Below are positions 22,301-32,489 of a DNA stretch of 64,000 nucleotides, one piece after another (within the stretch, counting starts at the first letter, position 1; each line of letters starts with the position of its first letter). The notes beneath the pieces were generated by a model that had not been told where the DNA came from, did no database searches, and was given only the letters and a program-made list of their open reading frames with translations. The position numbers and the translations under genes were made by a program. Source of the stretch: Acholoe squamosa (taxonomy: Eukaryota; Annelida; Polychaeta; Phyllodocida; Polynoidae); NCBI GenBank assembly GCA_949317995.1, contig OX439048.1:25363495-25427494 (forward strand), read 5' to 3'.

Positions 22301-22873
22301 TTCTACCATAGGTTATTTTGAGTATATTAACTTGAATTATCGTTAGTATAACATAATTGGTCTGAGAGGGCATTATCCTCAGGGCATTATCCCAGGATTA
22401 AGCCCTGCTAGCCTCGTTTTGGTTAACATTGAACTCTATGGGATCAAGATGCCCTCTGTTCCTGCCTATGGTAGAACCATGGATAATAGGCACTGGGTGC
22501 CTGATATCCATGGATATCAGACACACCATACTAAGTCATGATACATGCATCATGGTGTGCAATATTGACAGGTGTCAGAATGGGAATATCCAGAACAAGC
22601 ACCCAAAATCACAAAAATCGTATAATAATGGGTCTTAACTGTTTGTGTGCTGCCTAGGGCATGGTGCCGTGATCACATGGTCCTCACCACATGTCAATAG
22701 ATCATCCGGATATTTCATAAACAGTTCTTTTTTTTAAACTTACCATCACCCAAGAAAGCAATCCTGCAATTATATTGTGTTTGGGTTATATGATGATATA
22801 ACATAATTTAATTGACACATTCACACGCCAGCTATTGAAGACTGCGTCTCATTTAAATTCCTTTGCCTAACAG

Positions 22874-22980
22874 GAATGGGTTTATGGCCATATGAAACGT
22901 CTCCGTAAGTCCCTGTGGGGAGGATTATTGAAGTCAGGCTCTACCTGGACATGGACTGATGGAACACCTGTGGTAAATAT
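22874..22980 (+). CDS. Lectin gene exon 8: middle of CTLD3
   Basis: Acceptor TGCCTAACAG, phase 0 in; donor AATAT/GTAAGT, phase 2 out. Encodes EWVYGHMKRLRKSLWGGL and WTWTDGTPV. It is 63 bases shorter than the matching exon 5, so CTLD3 has a trimmed loop region. Confidence 0.82.
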
Positions 22981-23118
22981 GTAAGTTCGCCCCCCCCCCT
23001 TGATTATTTTTTATTTCCTTACAAAAAGTCGAGATAGTAATTACAACCATTGCAGTGTGGAATTGATGTTTGCCTAGCCTCGAATGTCACCTTGTGTTGT
23101 GTTTTATCATTTTCCTAG

Positions 23119-23237
23119 ATGGTGGCAACCTAATGAACCAAACAATGACTTTGAGAGATGTGGGGAGCTCCATTCAAGGGGCATGAATGATAACAGTTGC
23201 TGGAGAAAGTATGGTTTCATCTGCGCAAGGAGCAAAT
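23119..23237 (+). CDS. Lectin gene exon 9: end of CTLD3
   Basis: Acceptor ATTTTCCTAG, phase 2 in; donor GCAAAT/GTAAGT, phase 1 out. Encodes WWQPNEPNN, CGELHSRGMNDNSC and YGFICAR. EPN plus N-D is the mannose-type calcium/sugar motif set. Confidence 0.88.
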
Positions 23238-23688
23238 GTAAGTTTGCTTCTGTGCAGTTTCATGCTATATATCTGTATACCCAAATTACATCACCTGATA
23301 GGACATGATAACTATGATGAGTACTAATTTACTAGGACTGATTATTTTGGAGTGATGTGATTACTTTTTTTTTATTTCAACTGCAAAGATATCTTTCTCT
23401 GCATGTTATGCTAGCGCTATGCAAGGTCAGTCAAAATTCAAATGAAATATCTTTGAAAGTAGCCTGGGACCCCCTCTTTTCATTTTATCAAGGTGGGCAT
23501 TTAAGTAAGGCTGCATGGTAAAGAATTGGTAAGGATTTAGTGACTTTACCATTATAGGAGTGACCCGATTTAATTCTACAAGAGACTTCCAACCACTTGT
23601 TTACCGAATAATCCTGATAATCAAGACATGCACATATGCATAGATAAGCCCCGTGCATTTGTAACTCCCAAATGTGCCCTTATTCCAG

Positions 23689-23936
23689 ACCTTGTGCCTA
23701 ATGCAGTAGAGTGCCCCTTTGGTGAGGTGCTCATGGGAAGGAGTTGTGAGCCCCTCCAGCTCCCCACCCCGAATCCCCCCACACAGGGCGCATGCGCAGA
23801 TGGATGGGTGGAGTCCCCAGTGACGTCATCACGCTGTTACCGCTTTGTAGAAGATCCTCAGTCATTTGATGATGCCAAGAAAATGTGCCGTGTTGCACAC
23901 GGAGATCTTATAAATGTGCAAAATGCTGCAGAGAAG
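23689..23936 (+). CDS. Lectin gene exon 10: linker and start of CTLD4
   Basis: Acceptor CTTATTCCAG, phase 1 in; donor GAGAAG/GTATGG, phase 0 out. Encodes CPFGEVLMGRSC, a short Pro-rich linker and the CTLD4 start ACADGWVESPVTSSRCYRF ... AKKMCRVAHGDLINV. Confidence 0.87.
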
Positions 23937-24129
23937 GTATGGGATGGAATTCACAGTTTCTATAGTTAAAACAAGTAAAAACAACAATATTGTATTGGGA
24001 CGTGTAGGCACTCTTAGGCCAATAGATGTTAACTCAATTTTGCCAAAATGTCAGTTTAATACAACCTGCAGAAAGGGGAAAACACTCTATTAGGCCTATC
24101 TATGATTATCTCAATGACGTCTTTTCCAG

Positions 24130-24272
24130 GCCTGGTTGAAAGCTCAGGTTACTGCCTTCTCTAGTACTAAGGGTAAAGCCATGTGGCTGGTGGGCTTAGA
24201 AAAGGATGGCACTGATGGGTGGAAATGGACTGATGGCAGCAAACTGCCCCCTGCAACAGATCTTAGTACTGA
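24130..24272 (+). CDS. Lectin gene exon 11: middle of CTLD4
   Basis: Acceptor CTTTTCCAG, phase 0 in; donor ACTGA/GTAAGT, phase 2 out. Encodes AWLKAQVTAF, MWLVGLEKDG and WKWTDGSKLP. Confidence 0.87.
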
Positions 24273-24589
24273 GTAAGTACATCTCCAATAGGGAGTCTTT
24301 CATCATTTGAAAATGTTTTATGGAACGAGACTATTGGGTGTGGTGTCTTACTGATTATTTAGTGTGAACTTTCTAATTTCAGTTCAGAATCATAATTTGT
24401 TATAACGTTATTGATAATCAGATATTCTGCGATTGTGATAGAGCTCTATAGTGCACCTATCCTTACCTGTGATGTAATCAATGTGAATTGAAATGATAGA
24501 CAGCCATAGTAACTTGACTTAACATAAAGACTACTGTGGGCTTATGCCGAGACAGGGCAATTCAAAAGTCCCTGCAGTCCTTCATATTT

Positions 24590-24950
24590 TACGGCCGATG
24601 ATATCCAGAAGAGATTTCCTGAGAAACGGGATTCTGAGAAACAGGACTTTATCTGGGAAACGGGACTGAGAATTATCCCCATGAGATTTCCTAAGAGACA
24701 GGACAGGCTACATGAAACTGGGAAACAGGACATTGTGCATGATCTGGTAGACAGGACCTATAATAGGTCCCGTCTACCAGGAAAATGATTGTCCTGTTTA
24801 TCAGAATCCCGTTTCCCAGAATATCTCTTCCGAATAAGAACATGTCCTGTTTCCCAGAACAAGTCATGTTTCTCAGATTCCCGTTTCCCAGCAGATCTCG
24901 TCTGAATAAAAAGCTTATTCGGACGAGGATCTTGTCCGAATAGCCCAGGT
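24590..24950. repeat. Inverted-repeat sequence built of GGGAAACAGGAC-like units
   Basis: GGGAAAC(A/G)GGAC strings on the left face GTCC(T)GTTTCCC strings on the right around CTGGTAGACAGGACCTAT/ATAGGTCCCGTCTACCAG (near 24738-24780). It is a foldback or degenerate MITE inside intron 11. Confidence 0.65.
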
Positions 24951-25057
24951 CATATTTTACCAACATTATACCTGCATACATTCATCTGTGCCAGGTATTG
25001 CTGGGATTTCGCCAATGTTGTTACCTGCCGTGCTAAGGTATTGGCATTCTATTGCAG

Positions 25058-25173
25058 CTCCTTCTCAATGGTTGTTGGTGTCCATAACTATGATAACTGT
25101 GTGGCTATGTCACCCGATGGCTTCTTTAGGACATCCTGCTGGTCCAAAGACTACATCTGTGCACGCCCTAAAG
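25058..25173 (+). CDS. Lectin gene exon 12: end of CTLD4
   Basis: Acceptor TCTATTGCAG, phase 2 in; donor AAAG/GTTGGA, phase 1 out. Encodes MVVGVHNYDNCVAMSPDG, SCWSKDYICARPK. The EPN/WND calcium motifs are absent. Confidence 0.83.
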
Positions 25174-25483
25174 GTTGGAATATGTCACGTATGATATAAA
25201 CATGCCTCGTACCATCCAGGGTTATCTAAGGGGTAGGGGCAAGATATAAGGTTTTGATATTTCATTCTTAAGCATGGATTTTGGTATATTCTGGCATACC
25301 AAATTCAATCATAGGGCTGTTAATGCTTGCCTCTTCTCCACCCTTTCCCCATATCTTCCTATCCCATCTCTGTCCCCTCTTTAATTCTGGATTGGAGTGG
25401 GGAGGGGGCTTGACCGGTCCACCACTGATATAGAACAGATTGTGTGATCTGCAAATGGAATGTTAGCATTTTGATTGAACTAA

Positions 25484-25806
25484 GGGAGTGATCATTTTTG
25501 AACAACAGGGGGGGAGGCTGGTGGGTTTGCGCGCAGACGTGCGAAAAAAATTTCGACCCCCCCCCTCTCGAGGGGGTAAATTTTTTTGACCCCCATAAGG
25601 GACAAAAATCATGCGCGAACGTCCCCTTTTAGCCTTTAGTAACGCGCAGGGTTTTCCACTGAAAACAGGTGAAATTATTTTGACCCCCCATCAGAGGTGT
25701 TGAAAAAATTCTGACCCCCCCCCCAGTCAAGGTGTTGAAAAAATTCTGACCCCCCCCCAAACCCACCAGCCCCCCCCCCCCCGGTTGTTCAAAAATGGTC
25801 ACTCCC
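25484..25806. mobile_element. Harbinger-like MITE (TAA target duplication)
   Basis: The terminal inverted repeats GGGAGTGATCATTTTTGAAC / GTTCAAAAATGGTCACTCCC are flanked by TAA at 25481-25483 and 25807-25809. The inside is C-rich with three TTGAAAAAATTCTGACCCCC-like repeats. No ORF. PIF/Harbinger is inferred from the 3-bp TAA. Confidence 0.8.
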
Positions 25807-25954
25807 TAATGCCCTACCAATTATCTAACCAAATAGTGTTGAATGACAATAGCCCAATGGCTCTATAGGTCTGTGAGGTGGACATTAGAGAGAAAGGGTT
25901 TAATGATCCCGATGTTATCTAAAATGCCATTTTGTCTTGTGTACCATCATTCAG

Positions 25955-26057
25955 TGCTACTGCCCAGTGTTCATCGGTGTCCATGGGGTGAAACCTGGCA
26001 GAACACCGCCTGTGTCAAATATGAACTTCACAACCATATGACCCGGGTAGATTACGT
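25955..26057 (+). CDS. Lectin gene alternative exon 13a: CPWG linker
   Basis: Acceptor ACCATCATTCAG, phase 1 in; donor TACGT/GTAAGT, phase 2 out. Encodes LLPSVHRCPWGETWQNTAC and then KYELHNHMTRVDYV. Its phases equal those of exon 13b at 26110, and splicing 13a to 13b breaks the frame, so the two are probably used one at a time. It lacks the charged coiled-coil part present in 13b. Confidence 0.6.
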
Positions 26058-26109
26058 GTAAGTTATCTAAATGCAATATTCTTACTTTGACCTATTCTTA
26101 TCTCCTTAG

Positions 26110-26269
26110 TTCTACCTGAAAATACCCACACTTGTCCCTGGGGCCAACACTGGGTAGAGACTAAGTGCGAGCAGAATGAGCCAGTATTTGATGCATTCAA
26201 AGAAAAGATGAAAATCATTGAACAGTCTAGAAGGGAGAGGGAGGAGGAGGAGCGTCGCCGATTATCCAC
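26110..26269 (+). CDS. Lectin gene exon 13b: CPWG linker and coiled-coil start
   Basis: Acceptor TTATCTCCTTAG, phase 1 in; donor TCCAC/GTAAGA, phase 2 out. Encodes NTHTCPWGQHWVETKC followed by a heptad-like charged helix with EQSRREREEEERRR. It lies only 52 bases after 13a. It joins exon 12 and exon 14 in frame. Confidence 0.75.
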
Positions 26270-26785
26270 GTAAGACTCCTCTCTTCAACTCATGTCCCCT
26301 TTTGAAACCAAAGCGAGGGAGTGTAGTATCAAAGAAACTATGAGTTTCTGCATAACCTAGGATCAACTATGCACCACATATCTATACTTGCAGTACTCAA
26401 AAAGGTGTATCTCCATTCTGCATTCCAAGCACCTTCCATCAATAGATAGGTCCCCTGATTGTGTGCTTGTGTCTCACTTCCTCCTGCATGGACTATCTCT
26501 GACACAAAGTCCCCACAGCTTTCCTTAAACTTAAGGATACTTAAACATGATTTAGACGCATAACGCCATGCATAGAAAAAAGGGCTACACACTTCTGATT
26601 GCGGAACTTTAAGAACAATTTAAGTTATTGTTAGTTGTATTGTGTGCAAAGCAAACGATGATCAACTCTAAAATTGACTCTTGCTTACTTCCCAGTCCAG
26701 ATGATTTCGGTAAACCGAAAAACATCTTTGAATTACTTTTATCTGTCTCATCTTAATCTGTATCATCGCTCGCTGCCCCCAACAG

Positions 26786-26938
26786 GAATAACATGGATAT
26801 GACTCGTATTGAGGACGAGGTGAAGCAGCTGGAGGGCCGCCATGACCGTGAGATGGCAGCACTGACAGCCACCTTCCAGGGTCAGATCTCAAACCTGACT
26901 CGGAGGGTGAGGACTCTAGAACGTGCTCTGCACAACAG
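26786..26938 (+). CDS. Lectin gene exon 14: coiled coil
   Basis: Acceptor CCCCCAACAG, phase 2 in; donor AACAG/GTTGGT, phase 2 out. Encodes RIEDEVKQLEGRHDREMAAL ... QISNLTRRVRTLERAL, with hydrophobic residues at heptad spacing. It could multimerise the lectin. Confidence 0.83.
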
Positions 26939-27571
26939 GTTGGTGACTTGATTTGGGGTCATTATCTTTATACTGCATGAGCTACACATATGTAGAAACT
27001 GTCAATTGTATGGTGGTTAACTGTGAGAAACATGTAGAGAATAATGCACCAGGAAATTCACTTGAGAAAGTCATATTATACACTTGTATGAAAGGTTCTG
27101 CTGAGCGACCCACAAGCAATGAAATCATCAGAATAACAACTCATTTGAAATGAGGAACTCAAGCAATTATGATTGATATGCTGGGTTCGTTTAGAGAAAT
27201 TAAACTGAAATTGTGTTATTGACTGTAAAGAGGTTCACTGGTAGAGGTAGGCATATAGTAGTTTGTGAACTATATATACTGGGTAGCTTTCCCTGTGCTA
27301 CATGTAGGCTAAACATAAGGACATTAGAATATCATGCTAATATAGTTTTACCATCAAATTTGGGTCACATATCAAAGGTAGATCTTATATTAGATCTTTG
27401 ATATTGGTATTGCACGGGATCCTATAATGTGTTTGTTGTTATGAATGGCCTGAAGATGATGTTAGGGCCACTGTCATCCAACAACCATGAACCATAGTTT
27501 TGCAATGGAGATGCTGATAATGATATTTCACCTGAATAGTTCATCAACTTTATCCTACTGGACATATTCAG

Positions 27572-27667
27572 AAACCACCCAATAGTCGACTTCGATGCAG
27601 CTCTGACGATAATAGCGAACAACGTCCCCCAGAGTAGTTCTGAAGATGCCAAGCAGGTTGCGCAAAG
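27572..27667 (+). CDS. Lectin gene exon 15: start of ORF1p-like module
   Basis: Acceptor GACATATTCAG, phase 2 in; donor AAAG/GTTGGT, phase 2 out. Encodes HPIVDFDAALTIIANNVP then SSSEDAKQVAQR, which reads as a beta strand and helix of an RRM-like fold. The acceptor is weaker than the others; skipping this exon would also keep the frame. Confidence 0.6.
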
Positions 27668-28353
27668 GTTGGTTATCTACATGTATTCCTTTTACAATTA
27701 CTTGATGATGGGTCACGGGGGTATCATCGTGAATCGACAGTCGGAAATGAGTATTAATGTGTTTTTAAATCAACATGGGGGCAAGCTACAAGCTGCCTGT
27801 AAGTCCCTATCTGGCATAATGTTCCTCAGGGATTAGCAACTCGCCAAATCGCAATTGGCGAATTTAGGCTTATTGAATTTCAATTCTAGCTATTAAAATT
27901 CGGAATATTGGCCCTATGTGGCAAAAAAAAACATTCATTTCCACATGTATAGGCCAGATATGGCCTCGATTTGGTTAAAAGTTCCTCTCTTTAAATTGGT
28001 GAACACATATAGGGCTTATATATGTCGGGCCCCTAAGTGGAAAATAGTTATGTGACGTACAAGCCCCTGTATGTTGCATTGGGGGGGGGGGGCGGCAGCT
28101 AGGTGGTCCGTATCTAGCATTCATCCCCCAGTGTCCATCCCTTTCTGGCAAAATATGTCCGGTAGGTCATAATATATCATAGGGGCCTTTTCACCAGGCT
28201 GATTTCTTTGAGATGGAAGACTACAACCGACCCGAACCAACACAATAATGTTTCATGGTCCTCTTTATCTTCTCTTCTTTCTCCTGGGTTAACCAGGAGA
28301 TAACCATTTTGCCCTGGGATTTTGCCACGCGCCATTTTATTCCTTTATTGCAG

Positions 28354-28564
28354 ATTGCTGATGGAACTAGGACTATCAGCTTTACAAATTAGGCATGCGC
28401 GTCGTATCGGCGGTACACCGGAAAATCCGGGCCACCTGAAGATTGAGTTTACCTCAGCCCCAGACCGCCAGAGGGTGCTTGCAGCAAAACACCAACTCCG
28501 TGTTGTCCCTGGTTACCAAAGTGTCCGCCTGAAGGCAGCACATATCACAAGAAGTAATGCCTGA
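28354..28564 (+). CDS. Lectin gene last exon 16: C-terminal ORF1p-like module
   Basis: Acceptor CTTTATTGCAG, phase 2 in; stop TGA at 28562-28564. Encodes LLMELGLSALQIRHARRIGG, then GHLKIEFTSAPDRQRVLAAK and VVPGYQSVRLK. The order helix, RxxRIG, strand, DR-x-x-VL-helix resembles the C-terminal RNA-binding part of LINE-1-type ORF1 proteins. That similarity is from memory of the family pattern, not from a search. Confidence 0.75.
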
Positions 28565-28866
28565 ATGAGACTTATATGTATTGAAAGTCCTAATTTAGAA
28601 GGTCGTAATTATGAAGATCTTGACAGCAATGACTCATCACAAAAGAGAATTATCTCATCTGTAATAAGTCATTTTCCTATTCAAACTTATAAGTTTGTAT
28701 ATGAAAATTATTATCACTAGAAATTAGAAAATATAAATCTCGCTATTTTGCATGATATTATCGAGAGGTTCTAGTATGTGAATGAAGTCAACGGTATCAT
28801 AAAATTTTATGTGACATATACCACTGTATAAATGTATTATGTGTGAAATTTGTTATCAATAGTTTC

Positions 28867-28872
28867 AATAAA
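28867..28872 (+). promoter_or_regulatory. Polyadenylation signal AATAAA of lectin gene
   Basis: Canonical AATAAA about 300 bases after the stop, in AT-rich 3' UTR. Confidence 0.75.
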
Positions 28873-29240
28873 ATGATTGATTCTTATGGCTAGTTCGTGC
28901 AATTCAATTTATTGGTATTGCAATCATATATCCACCAGCGCTGTAGCATAGCAATCATATATGTCACCTATTTTACATCAAGACTTGATACTGTAACAGG
29001 AAGCACTTTCCGTATGCCCATGGCATTGGGACTGTGTTACAGGGAGGTATACAGAGGGTGCTTTCCGAAAGTGCCCATGTGGGTTGATACCCCTATAAAG
29101 CCCCAAGGGACTAGCCCTCAGGTCTCAGACTCCTACAAGACACTCCAGGTTAAGGTAAATGCTACAAGCTACTTCTTCTTGGTTGGTGTTTTTGGAGCTA
29201 GGGCAGGTTATTACACATAGACAAAGATATATATATATAT
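28873..29240. other. Spacer, no gene seen
   Basis: A 107-codon open frame (28897-29220) has no ATG-linked context, no recognised domain and no splice partner. The stretch ends in (TA)n, into which the YR element below appears to be inserted. Confidence 0.4.
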
Positions 29241-29256
29241 GGGACTATATACTCCC

Positions 29257-29306
<50 letters not shown>

Positions 29307-29352
29307 TGAGTGATACATCGGTACTACTTTGTCTGGGGCCCATGATTTTCTA

Positions 29353-29387
29353 TGACGTCACACATAACATTTTCCTCCAGTATATAA
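29353..29387 (+). promoter_or_regulatory. CRE and TATA box of YR copy 1
   Basis: A palindromic TGACGTCA at 29353-29360 precedes TATATAA at 29381-29387. Both are conserved in copies 2 and 3, and TATATAA lies about 130 bases before the gag ATG. Confidence 0.65.
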
Positions 29388-29516
29388 GCTCCAGCGGTTG
29401 AACTAACTGTCAATTGGCTTCATGTACACGGACAACACACACCACGCTGGATGGTCTGAAAATTTTAAACGGTTTTATCCATTTTTCCGAGTTAATACGG
29501 TGTTCAACCTAACATT

Positions 29517-30545
29517 ATGGGTAGGAAAGGAGCAGCTGGTGGCGGGCCCAGGTCCAAAACCAAGAAGTTACCTAGAAAATCAAAGGATATAGCCAATTCA
29601 AGGATTTCGAGCGGTGTGGAATCTGGTGGGGATGGTCAAGGACTATCTTCCCCAACTGTTACAGGGGCTTCGCTGGATCCACCCGTTGACCAGACGTATA
29701 TTGGGGAACTGGAGGAACGTACTACTCGTATGGAGCAGCAACTTGAAAATAGCAGGTTCCTATTAGAAGAACAGGCGGTTAGACGTACATCTACTTCAGC
29801 AGCGGTTAACGAGACAGAGTCGGGTCGTACACATGGCGGTGTTGATAAACATTCCATGGACAACACGGTAACCAGGCAACAGGGGCGTGGCCGGCAGCGC
29901 TCGCCTGACTACCGGGGTCTCCACGGTGACAGGAAAGGACGTCGCCATCTTGGATCTTCGAGCAGGTCGTCTTCATACTGTAGTGTTTCGATGGATTCAT
30001 CGGATTCTATTAGGTCTAGTGCTTCAAGGAACGGTCGTCGACATGCTACAAAGTCTAGAGGTACGTTTGACCAAAGAAATTTCTTGAAAAAGGGTGAAAA
30101 ATTGGATAGTATCGAGAAACTGCTGCTCGTTAACGTCAGAATGATGAGACAGTTGATAGAGGAGGGTGAGGATGTTTTCAATGTGGTTAAGCATATTGAA
30201 GTTCTAGTGGAAAAATCCTCTACCAGAATATACACTTTGAAAGCCCTTGTAGCTTACGACTCGTCGGTCAAAAACAGAGCTAATGTTGAAGGTATTGGAT
30301 CGTTTGGTGATGTTAAAAGTGAGGATATTCTTAGGCACCTGTCTTATGACGGAACGGTGCAAGCTCAGAAGGCGGGTGGGGCTAAGCCTAAGTCGTTCAA
30401 ATCAAAACAATCCAACCGAACCTGTTATGCTTTCAACAGGGCTGAAGGTTGCAGGGAAGACCCGTGCAGGTATCGTCACATTTGTGAGGTTTGTAGCATG
30501 TCAAACCATGGCAAAGACAAGTGTCAGAAGAACAAAAAAGATTAG
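29517..30545 (+). CDS. gag: Gag-like protein of YR copy 1 (342 aa)
   Basis: Starts at ATG 29517 (MGRKGAAGGG) and stops at TAG 30543-30545. The N-terminal half is basic and Ser/Arg-rich (residues 120-185). A conserved helical segment follows (EKLLLVNVRMM; VKHIEVLVEKS; TLKALVAYDSSVKNRAN; DILRHLSYDGTVQAQKA). The C-terminus holds a zinc-binding cluster, C-YAFNRAEG-C-x(4)-PC-x-YRH-x-C-x(2)-C-x(4)-H-x(4)-C. It is clearly homologous over its whole length to the protein at 37008-38063. Confidence 0.85.
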   Translation: MGRKGAAGGGPRSKTKKLPRKSKDIANSRISSGVESGGDGQGLSSPTVTGASLDPPVDQTYIGELEERTTRMEQQLENSRFLLEEQAVRRTSTSAAVNETESGRTHGGVDKHSMDNTVTRQQGRGRQRSPDYRGLHGDRKGRRHLGSSSRSSSYCSVSMDSSDSIRSSASRNGRRHATKSRGTFDQRNFLKKGEKLDSIEKLLLVNVRMMRQLIEEGEDVFNVVKHIEVLVEKSSTRIYTLKALVAYDSSVKNRANVEGIGSFGDVKSEDILRHLSYDGTVQAQKAGGAKPKSFKSKQSNRTCYAFNRAEGCREDPCRYRHICEVCSMSNHGKDKCQKNKKD

Positions 30546-30590
30546 GAAATTTCACTTAGGCAAGGTCCTACGCTAGATTCTGATATTTTG

Positions 30591-32489
30591 ATGCCTGGTT
30601 TTAGTGTAGTACATGTGGTAGACCTTCCTGAGCCCCCCGTTCCAGTTATTTCGGGTGAAAATAATGAAAATGATGTTAATATATCTTGTAATGTTAGCAA
30701 GAATCTCTTTATGTCATATGGTAGTCCAGTACAGGGCGAGTTCGAGCCACTTTTTACGGTGGAGTGTGTTAATAGACCTAGCATCAGGGTCTATGATAGT
30801 TGTGTCAATGGTATTTGTGAGTGTGAGCATTTCATTTATGGTAGGAAAGCTCAAATTTTACCATGTAGACTGGCGAGTTTTTTGAGACAGTCTAATATTA
30901 TTAACATAAATCAGGTAGAATCTGATTTTCTATGGTGTGGTTTTACTGTGGGGTTCAATATAGTTGACCCAGGTTGTGATACAACATATGATTGTAAAAA
31001 CTATAAGTCTATTACAGAAGGTAGATTTTATACCGAAATGTGTGATATAATTAAGGATGAGTTAGCCAAAGGCTTGGTAACGAGGACGGTCGATAAGCCT
31101 AGGTGCATTCATTCTTTAGGTGGTGTGGAAAAATCCAATGGTAGATTGAGACCTATCACTGATTGTAGCATGCCAGCGGAGATATCTATTAATAATTTTA
31201 TGAGCACAACGTCCAAAAATTTCTCCTATAACTCTATTAACACTGTTACTTGCCAACTTGATAAAAACGACTTTATGTGTGTGGTAGATTTGAAGTCTGC
31301 CTATAGAAGTATTAATGTTTATGGTCCACATGTGGGCTATCAAGGTTTCAGGTGGAATTTTGGTAATGGAGATGAATTTTTTTAGAGTAACCGTTTGACA
31401 TTTGGTCTAAAGTGTGCTCCGTATATATTTAGTAGAATATCTGACTTTTTGACTGCAGTAGCTAAATTCTATGGTGTAGATAGGATAGTAAGCTACCTAG
31501 ACGATTTCATTATCATAGCTCAGACTAGAGAGGAATGTTTACGTAAGAGAAATATCCTCATTGAGTGTATGGAATATTTAGGGTTCGTTGTGTCGAAAGA
31601 GAAGGTGACTGAGCCCAGCCAGGTGTGTACTTTTCTAGGTATAACCATTGATTCCATGTGTATGGAGCTGTCGCTACCACAGAAGAAGCTAGATAAAATG
31701 AGCCTAGCAATAGACGAGTGTTTGGGTAAAAAATTTGTATCTAAAAAGACATTACAGAAGATTGGTGGTTTAATGTCTTTCTTTTCCCAGGTAGTACGTG
31801 GTGGTAGAACTTTCAGCAGGAGATTGTTCGATCTTTGTGCAAAGGCCAGGAATAGGGGGGTGATTAGACTTAATGAGGAAACCCAAAATGACCTGCTATG
31901 GTGGAGGGATTTTTGTAGGATTTTTAATTGTAAAAATATCATTTTGAATGATAATGAATGTACCCCGATGTATTCCGATTCCTCTGTACAGGGCTTTGGG
32001 GCCTGGTTTGATAAAGACTATTTGTATGGTACTTGGAACGATTCTAATCCTATGTTAGACTGTGTGGATCACTTTGTTCAGGCCCCTAAACTTGATAATC
32101 TCAAGATCCACTACAGGAATATAAATGTATACGAGCTCTACCCTGTGATGGTGGGCCTAAAGCGCTGGGTGAAGAAGTTTTCTAATACTAGAGTTCACTG
32201 TATCACAGATAACATGCAGGTCTTGGCTATGTTAAATACCGGTAGATCCAAGAATAAATTGTGCATGTCCTGGTTGAGAGAAATTTTTTGGCTATGCTTT
32301 ATTCATAACATTGAAATATATTCCACGTATATTAGGTCTGAGGAAAATATTTTAGCTGACCATTTGTCTAGGCTAAATTACAGGGGTGTTCCGAAGAAAT
32401 GTAAAGATGTTTTAACTGAATATAACATGTGCTGTTATGATTGCAGACCTCAAGGAGTTGGAGAGGAGAAGGAAAAAATTCTTATATAG
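30591..32489 (+). pseudogene. pol: RT-RNase H of YR copy 1, interrupted by a stop codon
   Basis: The frame is open from 30546, right after the gag stop and in the same frame; the first ATG is 30591. It matches the intact protein at 38088 throughout but has TAG at 31383-31385 just before SNRLTFGLKCAPYIF. After the stop, the frame continues with the RT motif YLDDFIIIA near 31495, RNase H residues MYSDSSVQGFGAW near 31970, NVYELYPVMVGLKRW and ENILADHLSR. The stop is the only break, so the element was active recently or the codon is a sequencing or polymorphic variant. Confidence 0.8.

Larger units (their letters stand above)
7274..28564 (+). other. Gene model: secreted four-CTLD protein with coiled coil and ORF1p-like C-terminus
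   Basis: Sixteen exons join without a phase break: 7274-7316, 14370-14530, 14707-14846, 19759-20164, 20468-20637, 20912-21036, 21242-21561, 22874-22980, 23119-23237, 23689-23936, 24130-24272, 25058-25173, 26110-26269 (alternative 25955-26057), 26786-26938, 27572-27667, 28354-28564. They total 2718 nt, or 905 residues plus stop; the alternative exon gives 886. Order: signal peptide (1-18), CTLD1 (about 20-155), CTLD2 (200-348), CTLD3 (400-530), CTLD4 (560-699), coiled coil (720-805), C-terminal module (806-905). Each CTLD is followed by a C-x-(F/W)-G...C linker, and the first linkers are Thr/Pro-rich. No transmembrane segment follows, so the product is probably secreted and oligomeric. Every junction has GT and AG. 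No cDNA support was available. Confidence 0.75.

Noticed and set aside
25955-26269. Both CPWG exons included in one transcript
   Set aside because: Neither donor of the first exon gives the phase 1 that the second needs; the join meets a stop in both available phases.
28897-29220. 107-codon ORF after the lectin gene
   Set aside because: No recognisable motif, no splice partner and no regulatory context.
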